A stretch of 64,000 bases of DNA, from NCBI GenBank assembly GCA_016803235.1, contig JADCLI010000022.1, forward strand, positions 1 to 64,000, read 5' to 3'. The notes beneath the pieces were generated by a model that made no database searches, had not been told where the DNA came from, and was given only the letters and a program-made list of their open reading frames with translations. Below are positions 8,160 to 16,811 of this stretch, one piece after another; the stretch's first letter is position 1; every line of letters starts with the position of its first letter. The translations under genes were made by a program, and so were the position numbers. This DNA comes from Pimelobacter simplex. GTDB lineage: Bacteria > Actinomycetota > Actinomycetes > Propionibacteriales > Nocardioidaceae.

Positions 8160-9776
8160 TTGATCGACCCCACCGCGGCATCCGTTGTCCCGACCACCGA
8201 CCCGTCGACGTACCTTCCCGCGCAGCCGATCTCGGGCGACCTGAACGACCAGCTGCTGCAGACCGACTTCTGGACCGACGACATGGTCGCGGCCGCCGGG
8301 ATCCCGATCGTGGACGTCCCGTTCGTCACCATCGGCGGCGGCATCGGCAGCTTCGTGACCGTCGACTACCTGCGCATCGCGGGGGTGCCGACCTCGCAGA
8401 TGCGGGTGCTCAGCACGCTCGACTTCCCGTGGCAGACCTACGAGTACCTCACCCGGGTCTCGCAGGTGCCCCGCCCCGAGCGGATCCGCTCCGACTCGGC
8501 GTCGCGGCCCGACAACATCTGGGGCTTCCCGTCCTACGGCTTCGCCGAGGGCGTGCGTCACCTCAACCCGAAGGTGCTCTGGGGCCTGTTCAGCGAGCCG
8601 ATCTTCGCCGACTACTACACGCCCAAGGCCGGCAACGTCTTCGAGCAGCTCGAGCGCGAGGCGAAGCGGATCTCGTACGACGAGATGCTGGTCAAGGGCC
8701 TGGTCCGCATCGTCCGGCGCCGGTACGGCGGCGGGTACTTCACGATCCTGACCCCACCCGAGGGCGCGTCGGCCACCAAGCGGGTCGCCTTCCGCTCGCA
8801 GTACGTCCACCTGGCGGTCGGCTACCCCGGCCTGAAGTTCCTGCCCGAGCTGCAGCGCTACCGCACCGAGAACAACGACTACCGCCACATCGTCAACGCC
8901 TACGAGGCCCACGAGCACGTCTACGAGCGGCTGGTGCAGACGCCGTCGACGGTGCTGGTGCGCGGCGGTGGCATCGTCGCCTCGCGCATCCTGCAGCGGC
9001 TGATGGACGACCGCGAGAAGCACGGCGCCCAGACGCGGATCGTGCACCTGTTCCGCACCTACATCCACGGCACCAACGACGGCTACGGCAACGAGGAGGA
9101 CCCGCGCCCCGGCGGCGGCCGCACCCGGGTGACGATGCGGCGCCGCGGCGGCGACGGCTGGGCCTACCAGGGCTTCAACTACCCGAAGTCGGTGTGGGGC
9201 GGGCAGCTCAAGGCCCAGGTGCGCAACCTCGAGGGCGAGCAGCGCGCCGAGCTCTACAAGCGGATGGGCGGCACCAACACGCCGTACCGCAAGAGCTGGC
9301 AGCGGCAGATGAAGCAGGGCCGCCGCGAGGGCTGGTACACCTGCGTTGTCGGCACCGTCGACGAGATGCAGCCGAGCGGCGAGCGGATCCTCAACCAGGT
9401 CCGCACCGCGCAGGGCGTCGTCCCCCTGGAGGTCGACTTCGTCATCGACTGCACCGGCCTCGAGGCGGACATCGCCGAGCACCGGCTACTGAAGGACCTC
9501 CTCGACCACGGCGGCGCGAGCCGCAACCCGGTCGGCCGGCTCAACGTCGACCGGACCTTCGAGCTGATCGGCACCCAGTCGGGCGGCGGCGTGATGTACG
9601 CGTCCGGCGCGACGACGCTCGGTGGCTACTTCCCCGGCGTCGACACCTTCCTCGGCCTGCAGGTCGCGGCGCAGGAGATCTACGGCGACCTCAACAAGCG
9701 CGGGTTCTGCAAGCGGATCGGGCCGGTGCGCTCGACCGTCCAGTGGTGGAAGTGGCTCGCGGGGAGCGCCCCGTGA
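8160..9776 (+). CDS. FAD/NAD(P)-binding oxidoreductase-like protein of unknown function
   Basis: 538 aa. It has two Rossmann-type glycine motifs: IGGGIGSF near residue 60 and VRGGGIVASRI near 265. The first is a presumable FAD/NAD site; the second is an NADPH-type site as in flavin monooxygenases. A late DCTGLEAD segment fits the usual ATG-like motif before the last FAD contact. The substrate cannot be told. The TTG start is supported by an AGGAGG site 5 nt upstream (8149-8154). It heads a three-gene operon with a 4-TM protein and an FHA protein, divergent from the kinase operon. A redox enzyme embedded in a kinase/phosphatase/FHA locus is unusual and may be an effector or a redox sensor. Confidence 0.7.
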   Translation: MIDPTAASVVPTTDPSTYLPAQPISGDLNDQLLQTDFWTDDMVAAAGIPIVDVPFVTIGGGIGSFVTVDYLRIAGVPTSQMRVLSTLDFPWQTYEYLTRVSQVPRPERIRSDSASRPDNIWGFPSYGFAEGVRHLNPKVLWGLFSEPIFADYYTPKAGNVFEQLEREAKRISYDEMLVKGLVRIVRRRYGGGYFTILTPPEGASATKRVAFRSQYVHLAVGYPGLKFLPELQRYRTENNDYRHIVNAYEAHEHVYERLVQTPSTVLVRGGGIVASRILQRLMDDREKHGAQTRIVHLFRTYIHGTNDGYGNEEDPRPGGGRTRVTMRRRGGDGWAYQGFNYPKSVWGGQLKAQVRNLEGEQRAELYKRMGGTNTPYRKSWQRQMKQGRREGWYTCVVGTVDEMQPSGERILNQVRTAQGVVPLEVDFVIDCTGLEADIAEHRLLKDLLDHGGASRNPVGRLNVDRTFELIGTQSGGGVMYASGATTLGGYFPGVDTFLGLQVAAQEIYGDLNKRGFCKRIGPVRSTVQWWKWLAGSAP

Positions 9777-9813
9777 GCCGGATCGTCGCGACGACACAAG
9801 GAGCGAGCGCGTA

Positions 9814-10248
9814 ATGCTGCCCACCCTCAACGGCCGGATCCAGACCCGGGTCTTCATGCTCGTCGTCTTCGGCGGGCTGATCACCCTCGTGCTGACGCCG
9901 ATCCTCCCCGGCGACCCCGACTACCGCACGACGTACCTCATCCTCGCCGCGGTGCTCGTGCTCGGCATCCTCTGGGAGCTCGTCTACCACGCCATCCAGC
10001 AGCTGCGCTGGGAGAAGGACTGGCCCACCATGTTCGGCCTGATCACCGCCCTCAACGAGGGTGCGCTGGTCTGGCTGCTGCTCGACCTCGAGCTCGTGCC
10101 CGGCATCGACTACCCGTACGACGGGGTGCCGTTCTGGGCGTTCTTCATCGACTTCTCGGTGATCTGGCTCGTCATCTGGGTCTGGACCAACGGCCCGATG
10201 CGGGTCCCGTTCATCCGGTGGCGCTTCTTCGGCGGAAGGATCATTTGA
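9814..10248 (+). CDS. Small four-helix membrane protein, function unknown
   Basis: 144 aa. Four hydrophobic helices are visible at roughly residues 14-32, 40-62, 72-94 and 106-124, joined by short loops, with a basic C-terminus (RWRFFGG). No catalytic motif or known family was recognised. ATG follows AAGGAG by about 10 nt. It lies 37 bp after the flavoprotein stop and 1 bp before the FHA gene, so it is a middle member of that operon. It could be the membrane partner or electron-transfer anchor of the flavoprotein; this rests on position only. Confidence 0.7.
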   Translation: MLPTLNGRIQTRVFMLVVFGGLITLVLTPILPGDPDYRTTYLILAAVLVLGILWELVYHAIQQLRWEKDWPTMFGLITALNEGALVWLLLDLELVPGIDYPYDGVPFWAFFIDFSVIWLVIWVWTNGPMRVPFIRWRFFGGRII

Positions 10249-10249
10249 G

Positions 10250-11437
10250 ATGACGCACACCTCGGCAGAGGACTGGACCGCGGCGACGGTGGTGCCCGGC
10301 CCCGGTGGCGGCACGCTGGCCCGGTTCGGTCCGGTCGTGCTCCTCGTGGGGTCCGACGACCCCGACGTCGTGCGGCCCTACCTCGAGCACGCCTCGATGG
10401 TCGCCGCCAACGGCGGTCAGGGCCGCCAGCTGATCCGCGGGTTCGCGCTGATGCTGTCGACCTCGGTCGAGACGTCGCCCGGCTTCGCCGCGATCGCGCC
10501 GCACACGACCGGACTCGCCGTCTTCGTCGACGGTGACGTCACGGTGCGCGTCGACGGCGAGGAGATCAGCGGCGCCCAGTCGCTGGCCTGGGTGGAGCGG
10601 CTGATCCCGTGGCCGGTCACCTCGGTCTCGGCCTCGCTCCCGGGTGTCACCGCACCGGGTGAGGGGTCGTCGTACCGCCTCGACGGTGGGGTCGTGCCCG
10701 CCGGATCGTTCCTCGTTCCCGGTGCCGGCGCCGCGCCGTCCGCGCCGGTGCTGCGGCCGTCCACGCAGGTCCGCGCCCCGGAGCCGGCCCCGGAGCCGGT
10801 CGTGGCGCCCGTGGCGGGCAGGCCGCTCCCGCCGGCCCCGGCCGACGAGCACGTCAGCTTCCAGTCGGTGCTGATGAGCGAGGTCGACGACACCGACGAC
10901 TTCGAGCCGCTGCCGATCGTCGAGGACGCGGCCCAGGTCCACGACGACCACGGCCACGAGCAGGTGCGCGGGGTCTACTGCAAGAACCAGCACTTCAACG
11001 ACCCGCGGGTGCTGTTCTGCAGCATCTGCGGGATCAACATGGTCCAGCAGACGCCGGTGCTGGTGAACGGCCCCCGGCCGCCGCTGGGCGTGATCGTGCT
11101 CGACGACGGCGCGGTGTTCCAGCTCGACAACCCCTATCTGCTGGGGCGCGACCCCGCGCCGGACGAGCGGATCGTCGCGGGCGAGTTCCGGCCGCTGCCG
11201 ATCATCGACCAGTCCCACCAGGTCTCCCGGGTGCATGCCCGGCTCGAGCTGCGCGGCTGGGACGTCGTGCTGGTCGACAACAACTCCACCAACGGCACCT
11301 ACGTCCACCTGCCCAGGACTCCCGACTGGGTGCGGATGCCCCCGGGCGGCGAGCAGGTCCTGGTCCAGGGCACCCGGGTCCGGATCGGTGACCGCACGCT
11401 GGCGTTCAACACCCACGCGGGCAACGCCGCCGGCTGA
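10250..11437 (+). CDS. Zinc-ribbon and FHA domain protein
   Basis: 395 aa. The N-terminal 140 residues form a beta-rich domain of unknown type, followed by a Pro/Ala linker. A Cys pair pattern (YCKNQHFND...FCSICG, about residues 243-262) looks like a zinc ribbon. The C-terminal FHA domain (about 285-390) is complete: LLGRDP, SRVHARL with its phosphothreonine-contacting Ser and His, and NSTNGTY. Soluble, no membrane helix. It starts one base after the previous stop (TGA-G-ATG) with GGAAGGA upstream. As a phosphothreonine reader with an intact binding site, it is the likely output or adaptor of the kinases in this island. Confidence 0.85.
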   Translation: MTHTSAEDWTAATVVPGPGGGTLARFGPVVLLVGSDDPDVVRPYLEHASMVAANGGQGRQLIRGFALMLSTSVETSPGFAAIAPHTTGLAVFVDGDVTVRVDGEEISGAQSLAWVERLIPWPVTSVSASLPGVTAPGEGSSYRLDGGVVPAGSFLVPGAGAAPSAPVLRPSTQVRAPEPAPEPVVAPVAGRPLPPAPADEHVSFQSVLMSEVDDTDDFEPLPIVEDAAQVHDDHGHEQVRGVYCKNQHFNDPRVLFCSICGINMVQQTPVLVNGPRPPLGVIVLDDGAVFQLDNPYLLGRDPAPDERIVAGEFRPLPIIDQSHQVSRVHARLELRGWDVVLVDNNSTNGTYVHLPRTPDWVRMPPGGEQVLVQGTRVRIGDRTLAFNTHAGNAAG

Positions 11438-11440
11438 GGC

Positions 11441-11475
11441 TTACACCACTTTATGACGATAAAGTGGTGTAATCT
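11441..11475 (+). promoter_or_regulatory. Palindromic operator over a leaderless promoter of the Fic gene
   Basis: A perfect inverted repeat has 14-bp arms, TTACACCACTTTAT and ATAAAGTGGTGTAA (11441-11454 and 11459-11472), separated by GACG. It is strikingly AT-rich for this window. The -10-like TAATCT (11470-11475) overlaps the right arm and sits 6 bp before the ATG, while the -35 position falls inside the left arm. A protein bound here would block the promoter. The downstream Fic protein ends in a winged-helix-like domain, so autorepression is the simplest reading. Confidence 0.8.
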
Positions 11476-11481
11476 GGGGGG

Positions 11482-12726
11482 ATGAGCCGGGAACAGGGCC
11501 TCCCCCAAGCCGGGTTCGTGGTCGGCCGGGAGCAGCATCCCTGGGACCGCGTCCCGGACCTGCCCGCATCCCGGCGCCAGCGGCTCGCCGCCCGCGGCCC
11601 GTACGACGCCGTGGTCCCCGCCACGATCGCGGGCGTCACCGTGCAGGTCGACGCCGCGCTCCAGGCCGAGGCGGAGGACGCCGTCCGCGAGATCACCCGG
11701 TTCGACGCCGAGGTCACCGCGCTCGCCGAGCGCCGCGCGGCTCGGGAAGGGGCGGCGCCGGTCGCGGAGATCGCACCGCTGGCCTCCGTCCTGCTGCGCA
11801 CCGAGTCCGCGTCGTCGTCGGAGATCGAGGGCGTCACCGCCGGCGCCCGCGCGCTGGCACTGGCCGCCATCGACGCCAAGGCCGGCCCGAACGCACAGCT
11901 GGTCACCGCCAACGTCACCGCCCTGCAACGTGCCGTCGAGCTGGCCGACTCCATCGACGTCGAGGCGATCCTCGCGGCGCACGAGGCGCTGCTCGGCCCG
12001 CACGCCTACGCCGCCCCCGGACGACTGCGCGAGCAGCAGGTGTGGATCGGCAGCACCGCCCTGAGCCCGCACACCGCGTCGTTCGTCCCGCCCCACCCCA
12101 CCCGGGTGCGGGCGGCACTCGACGACCTCATCGCCTTCGTGCGGCGGGTCGACCTGCCGGTCCTGGTCCAGGTCGCCATCGCGCACGCCCAGTTCGAGAC
12201 GATCCACCCGTTCAACGACGGCAACGGGCGCACCGGCCGCACGCTGGTCCATGCCATGCTGCGCCGCGCAGGCGTCACCCGGACCCTGACGGTGCCGGTC
12301 TCCGCGGGACTGCTGACCGACACGGCCGCCTACTTCGACGCGCTGACCGACTACCGCCGTGGCGTCGTCGAGCCGATCATCCGGCAGTTCGTCGACGCGT
12401 CGTTCCGTGCCATCGGTAATGGGCGGCGGCTGATCGAGGACCTCGAGGAGGTCCACCAGAGCTGGAGCGACCGCCTCCCCTCGCGCCGTGGCTCGGCCGC
12501 GCGGCGCCTGCTCCCCCACCTGCTGAGCCAGCCCGCCGTCAACGTCGCCTACGTCGAGGGCGCCACGGGGGTCGCCCTGTCGGCGGCGCAGCGGGCGGTC
12601 GAGCAGCTGGAGGACGCCGGCATCCTGGTGCGGGCCGGCGGCGGCCAGCGCAACCGGGTCTGGGTCGCCCCCGAGGTGATCGACGCGCTCGACGCCTTCG
12701 CCGAGCGCGTCGGCCGTCGGGCCTAG
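11482..12726 (+). CDS. Fic-domain AMPylase-type protein with C-terminal winged helix
   Basis: 414 aa. The Fic core motif HPFNDGNGRTGR is complete at residues 242-253 (catalytic His242). An N-terminal inhibitory helix carries the (S/T)xxxE(G/N) motif, Ser112 to Glu116-Gly117, making this a self-inhibited class II Fic protein. Fic enzymes usually transfer AMP from ATP to a protein hydroxyl. Residues about 335-410 look like a winged helix-turn-helix (SAAQRAVEQLEDAGIL). Start: ATG six bases after a -10-like TAATCT, so possibly leaderless, though a run of G could serve as ribosome site. It is monocistronic and its stop overlaps the convergent antiporter stop (CTAG). No separate antitoxin gene is present. 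Confidence 0.92.
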   Translation: MSREQGLPQAGFVVGREQHPWDRVPDLPASRRQRLAARGPYDAVVPATIAGVTVQVDAALQAEAEDAVREITRFDAEVTALAERRAAREGAAPVAEIAPLASVLLRTESASSSEIEGVTAGARALALAAIDAKAGPNAQLVTANVTALQRAVELADSIDVEAILAAHEALLGPHAYAAPGRLREQQVWIGSTALSPHTASFVPPHPTRVRAALDDLIAFVRRVDLPVLVQVAIAHAQFETIHPFNDGNGRTGRTLVHAMLRRAGVTRTLTVPVSAGLLTDTAAYFDALTDYRRGVVEPIIRQFVDASFRAIGNGRRLIEDLEEVHQSWSDRLPSRRGSAARRLLPHLLSQPAVNVAYVEGATGVALSAAQRAVEQLEDAGILVRAGGGQRNRVWVAPEVIDALDAFAERVGRRA

Positions 12727-14744
12727 AGCACTGCTTCCTCCGCGGCCAGCGGCACGGCCGCGAAGTCCACCGGGGCGGCGTCCAGCTCGGCGCGCACCCG
12801 TACCGCGGCGGAGGTCGCGTCGAGCGCCCCCACCTCGACGGGTACGGCGGCCAGCGGGCCGTCGTGCGCGGCCGGGTCCGCGAACCGGACGCCGCGGGCC
12901 TCGAGCGACGTCCTGGCGGCCGTCTGGCGGCGCCCACCGTCGCCGCGGAGCGCGAGCGTGGTGCCGCGGGCGAGGGCCAGCCGGGCGCCGTGGACGAGGG
13001 CTGCCTCGCCGTCGCTGCCGGGGGTCCAGTCGACGACGACGGGTGCGTCGGGCTCGGGGGTCGTCGTACCGCTGGCGACGACCACGACCGGCGACTCGTT
13101 GGCGGCCACGACCGCGGCGAGCGACGGGTCGTCGGACCACACGACCAGGCCCTGCGGGGCGAGGGCGCCGACCAGCTCGACGAGGTCCTGCTGCACGTCG
13201 GCGCTCGGGTGCGCGATCACGCGGACCGGCACGCCGAGCTCCTCACCGCGGTGCACGAGCACCTGCTGGCGCTCCATGGACGCCGCCATCTCGGCGAGGT
13301 CGAGCGAGAGCCCGCTGCCGACCTCGAGCGGGCGTCCCTGCGGGGTGAGGTCGGCGAGCACGATCTCCGCGGGGCGGGCACCGGCCAGCGCGGCGACGGC
13401 GAGCTCGACGGGAAGCCGGTTGTCCTGGCCGTCGCGGGCCAGGACGAGGATCCGGTCGACGGCCTCCGCACCGAGGGCCGCGCGCTCGGCCTCGGCGATG
13501 TCGCGGGCCACCCGGCGCTGCGGGTAGACCAGGCCCAGGAGCGGGCCGGTCATCACGGTGGTGACCAGCGCCATCACCACCATCATGGTGAACAGCTCCT
13601 GGCTGAGCAGGCCCTTCTCCAGGCCGACGTTGAGGATGATCAGCTCGGTCAGGCCGCGGGTGTTCATCAGCAGCCCCAGGGCGCTGGCCTGCCAGTGCGG
13701 GACCTTCTGGAGCCGGGCGCCGACGTAGGCGCCGACGTACTTGCCGACGATGGCGACGGCGAGGATGCCCAGCATCGGCACGATGTGCTCGGTGCCGAGA
13801 CCTCGGATGTCGACCTTGAGGCCGGACAGCAGGAAGAAGACCGGCAGCAGCAGGAGGACGGAGATCTGCTCGAGGCGGACCAGGATCTCGTGGCGCAGGG
13901 CGGCGGCGTTCTCGTGCGGGAGGATCGCGCCGAACAGGAAGGCGCCGAAGATGTAGTGGATGCCGAGCACCTCGGTCGTGGCCGAGAACAGCAGCATCCC
14001 GACCAGCACGACCGAGAGGATCGCCGGGGTGAGCTCTCCGGCCCTGCGGTAGGCGCTGGTCAGCCCGGTCAGCGCGGGACGGACGACGAAGACCGCGACG
14101 AGCACGAACGGGATCGCGAGGTAGATCGCCCAGCTGGGCAGGTGTCCGTGTCCCGCGTCGACGCCCGCGATCGCGAGCACGACCGCCAGCAGCGTCCAGG
14201 CGATGATGTCGTCGGTCGCGGCGCAGGCGAGCGACAGCCCACCGGTCTCGGTGCGGTGCATGCGTCGGTCGGTCAGGATCCGGGCCAGCACCGGGAACGC
14301 GGTGATCGACATCGCGGCACCCATGAACAGGGCGAACGGCCAGAACTCCGCCTCGGCCGGCTTCAACGCCTCGGTGGCGCCGCTGCTGACGAACAGGTGG
14401 GCCAGCCCGATGCCCAGGGCGAACGGCAGCGCGATCGAGGTGAGCGACACCGACACCGCGACCTTCTCACGCCCGCGCACCAGGGACAGGTCGAGCTCGA
14501 GCCCGACCACGAACATGAACAGCACCAGTCCGACCCGGGCCAGCACGTCGAGGAAGCCGCGCTGGTCCACGGGGAACAGGTCCTGGCTGAGCTGCACACC
14601 GAGCAGGCTCGGCCCGAGCAGGACGCCGGCGCCGATCTCGCCGACGACCGGCGGGACGCCGATGCGCGCGACCGCGGCGCCCGCGAGGCGGGCGACGACG
14701 ATGATCAGCGCGAGGAGGGCCAGGAGGACCGCGAAGTCGAGCAC
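12723..14744 (-). CDS. CPA2-family monovalent cation:proton antiporter with C-terminal USP-like domain
   Basis: 673 aa. The first 415 residues are a Na+/H+-exchanger fold with about 12 membrane helices. Features include GVPPVVGEIGAGVLLGPS at the N-terminus and the ATDDIIAW motif carrying the paired Asp typical of electrogenic exchangers. The cytoplasmic tail of about 250 residues shows two weak universal-stress/nucleotide-binding-like repeats (VDRILVLARDG...; VVVDWTPGSDG...), as in other actinobacterial Kef/Nha-type antiporters. Role: exchange of K+ or Na+ for protons at the cell membrane. GTG start with no clear ribosome site. Single-gene unit convergent with the Fic gene. Confidence 0.87.
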   Translation of the reverse strand: MLDFAVLLALLALIIVVARLAGAAVARIGVPPVVGEIGAGVLLGPSLLGVQLSQDLFPVDQRGFLDVLARVGLVLFMFVVGLELDLSLVRGREKVAVSVSLTSIALPFALGIGLAHLFVSSGATEALKPAEAEFWPFALFMGAAMSITAFPVLARILTDRRMHRTETGGLSLACAATDDIIAWTLLAVVLAIAGVDAGHGHLPSWAIYLAIPFVLVAVFVVRPALTGLTSAYRRAGELTPAILSVVLVGMLLFSATTEVLGIHYIFGAFLFGAILPHENAAALRHEILVRLEQISVLLLLPVFFLLSGLKVDIRGLGTEHIVPMLGILAVAIVGKYVGAYVGARLQKVPHWQASALGLLMNTRGLTELIILNVGLEKGLLSQELFTMMVVMALVTTVMTGPLLGLVYPQRRVARDIAEAERAALGAEAVDRILVLARDGQDNRLPVELAVAALAGARPAEIVLADLTPQGRPLEVGSGLSLDLAEMAASMERQQVLVHRGEELGVPVRVIAHPSADVQQDLVELVGALAPQGLVVWSDDPSLAAVVAANESPVVVVASGTTTPEPDAPVVVDWTPGSDGEAALVHGARLALARGTTLALRGDGGRRQTAARTSLEARGVRFADPAAHDGPLAAVPVEVGALDATSAAVRVRAELDAAPVDFAAVPLAAEEAVL

Positions 14745-14784
14745 CGTCGCAGCCTATTGCGTCCTGCCCGTCCCCGGCGGCGCC

Positions 14785-15861
14785 TCAGGTGGTCTCCCAG
14801 CGGAACAGTCGCGCGGCCAGCAGGGTGACGACCACCGCGAACCCGGCGAGGATCCCGAGTGGGGCGAGCGCCGCCGCCGGTCCCTCGCCCCGCACCATCA
14901 CGTCCAGCATGCCGGAGTTGAAGTGCTTGAGCGGCAGCAGGTCGGAGAGCCGTTGCAGCCAGCTGGGCGCACCGTCGAGCGGGAAGAACGAGCCGCTGAG
15001 GAAGGCCATCGGCAGGACCAGGAAGTTGGCGAGGTTGACCGCACCCTCGGTGGTCCTGGCGAGCGCGCCGGCGAGCAGGCCGATGGCCATGAAGCACAAC
15101 GTGCCGACGGCGACCAGGGGGATCGACATCCACCACGAGCCGGTCAGGGTGAGCCCGAACGCGGCGGCGCCGAGGCCGAGGAAGATCGCCAGCTGGCCGA
15201 AGGCGATGAGCAGGGTCACCGCCACCCGCGCGCCGACGATGGTGCCGGTGCCGACCGGCGCGAGCTGGAGGCGGCGCAGCAGCTTGGACTGACGCCAGCC
15301 CTGGAGCGTGGCGGCCGAGCCGAACGCGGCGCTCATCGCCACCGCCCAGCCGAGCAGTCCCGGGGTGACGAACTGGATGACGGACAGCGAGTCGTCCTCG
15401 ACCCGCTCGGCCGTGAACGAGTACGTCGGCGGCCGGCCGGTCGCGGCGACGTTGGCGCCGTCCACGAAGGCCCGCAGGGTGCCCTGGGTGACGGCCGCCT
15501 TGACCTGGTCGGTCTGCGTGTAGTGGGCGACCAGGTCGTTGCCGCGCTGCTCGATGGCGACGTCGGCATCGCCCTTGCGGACCTTCTCCAGCGCCGCGGC
15601 GCGGTCCTTCGCCTGCTCGACCTCGAAGGTCTGCCGGAACGCCGCGCGCGCCTCCTTCGGCAGGCCGTCGACGAGCGGGACGGCGCCGACCTGGACCAGG
15701 TCGACCTTGGACTGGTCCTGGTTGCCGAGGATGCCGCCGAAGAGCACGAGGAACATCAGCGGGAACACGACCGCGAAGAAGACCGCCGCCCGGTCGCGCA
15801 GGAAGCCGCGCAGGATCGCGACGGACAGCGCCCAGAACGGCGACTGCTGCAGCGCCCTCAT
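14785..15861 (-). CDS. ABC-2 type transporter permease
   Basis: 358 aa. One N-terminal membrane helix (about residues 20-45) is followed by a large extracytoplasmic loop to about residue 165. Five or six C-terminal helices then follow, the last near residue 345. This is the standard ABC-2 exporter layout, used for drugs, lipids or polymers. Its ATG overlaps the TGA of the ATPase gene (ATGA, 15858-15861), so the two proteins form one transporter. The substrate cannot be deduced. The gene lies 40 bp before the antiporter on the same strand. Confidence 0.88.
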   Translation of the reverse strand: MRALQQSPFWALSVAILRGFLRDRAAVFFAVVFPLMFLVLFGGILGNQDQSKVDLVQVGAVPLVDGLPKEARAAFRQTFEVEQAKDRAAALEKVRKGDADVAIEQRGNDLVAHYTQTDQVKAAVTQGTLRAFVDGANVAATGRPPTYSFTAERVEDDSLSVIQFVTPGLLGWAVAMSAAFGSAATLQGWRQSKLLRRLQLAPVGTGTIVGARVAVTLLIAFGQLAIFLGLGAAAFGLTLTGSWWMSIPLVAVGTLCFMAIGLLAGALARTTEGAVNLANFLVLPMAFLSGSFFPLDGAPSWLQRLSDLLPLKHFNSGMLDVMVRGEGPAAALAPLGILAGFAVVVTLLAARLFRWETT

Positions 15862-16757
15862 GCTCGGTACTCCCGTCCGGTCAGGGAGAGGAAGACGTCC
15901 TCCAGGGTGCCGGTCTGCACGGTGACGCCGTCGAGGTGGTCACCGGCGGCGAGCGCACCGACGACGCCAGCCGGGTCCCGGGTCACCAGGACCACGCCGT
16001 CGACGTCCTCGCGGGTCTCGGTGACGCCGGGGATGGCCGCGGCCTGCGCCAGCGTGAGCGCCCCGGGCGCGACCCGGATCCGGGCCGGTGCGTCGAGACC
16101 GCGGACCAGCGCCGCCGGGGTGTCGAACTGCAGGATCCGGCCGTGGTCCATCACCGCGACCCGGTCGCAGAGGACCTCGGCCTCATCCATGTAGTGCGTC
16201 GTGAGCACGACCGTGCGGCCGCTGTCGTTGATCGAGGACAGCAGGTCCCACAGGTTGCGCCGGGCCTGCGGGTCGAGCGCTGCCGTGGGCTCGTCGAGGA
16301 ACACCAGCTCCGGGTCGTGCACCAGCGCGCAGGCGATGGACAGCCGCTGGGCCTGGCCGCCGGACAGGTCCTCGACCCGGCTGTCTGCCTTGTCGGTCAG
16401 CCCGACCCGCTCCAGCCAGCCGTCGGCGGTGGCCCGCCCCACGCCGTACAGGCTGGCGAAGGTGCGGATCTGCTCGCGGGCGGTGAGCCGCTCGAAGAAC
16501 GACGACGCCTGGAGCTGGACGCCGATGCGGGGCTGCAGCCGCGGGTTGCGCGGCCACACCGGCTCGCCGAGCACCTCGATCCCGCCGGCCTCCGGCTGAC
16601 GCAGGCCCTCGACCATCTCCAGGAGAGTGGTCTTGCCGGCGCCGTTGGGTCCGAGCACCCCGACGAACTCCCCCTCGGCGACGTCGAGGCTCACGGCGTC
16701 GACGGCGACCAGGTCGCCGTAGCGCTTGGTCAGTCCGGTCACGTGGATGGCAGTCAT
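15858..16757 (-). CDS. ABC transporter ATP-binding protein
   Basis: 299 aa. Complete nucleotide-binding domain: Walker A GPNGAGKT (about residues 36-43), Q-loop (GVQLQAS), signature LSGGQ, Walker B LVFLDEPT and H-loop TTHYMDEA. The final 80 residues are the regulatory extension usual in DrrA-type exporter ATPases. It drives the coupled ABC-2 permease downstream. Its ATG has no Shine-Dalgarno, but TAGGGT lies 8 nt upstream (16766-16771 on this strand), consistent with a leaderless transcript. Confidence 0.92.
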   Translation of the reverse strand: MTAIHVTGLTKRYGDLVAVDAVSLDVAEGEFVGVLGPNGAGKTTLLEMVEGLRQPEAGGIEVLGEPVWPRNPRLQPRIGVQLQASSFFERLTAREQIRTFASLYGVGRATADGWLERVGLTDKADSRVEDLSGGQAQRLSIACALVHDPELVFLDEPTAALDPQARRNLWDLLSSINDSGRTVVLTTHYMDEAEVLCDRVAVMDHGRILQFDTPAALVRGLDAPARIRVAPGALTLAQAAAIPGVTETREDVDGVVLVTRDPAGVVGALAAGDHLDGVTVQTGTLEDVFLSLTGREYRA

Positions 16758-16811
16758 CGTGACCGACCCTAGCCGTTGGTGGTGAGCCCTCGCCGAACCG
16801 CCGGGCGCAGG

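Noticed and set aside
11482..12726. Fic gene as half of a toxin-antitoxin pair
   Set aside because: No small antitoxin gene lies next to it; the inhibitory motif is inside the protein itself.
12864..14828. Long plus-strand open frame opposite the antiporter
   Set aside because: Gln/Asp/His-rich translation without domain content; the minus-strand antiporter with 12 helices is clearly the gene.
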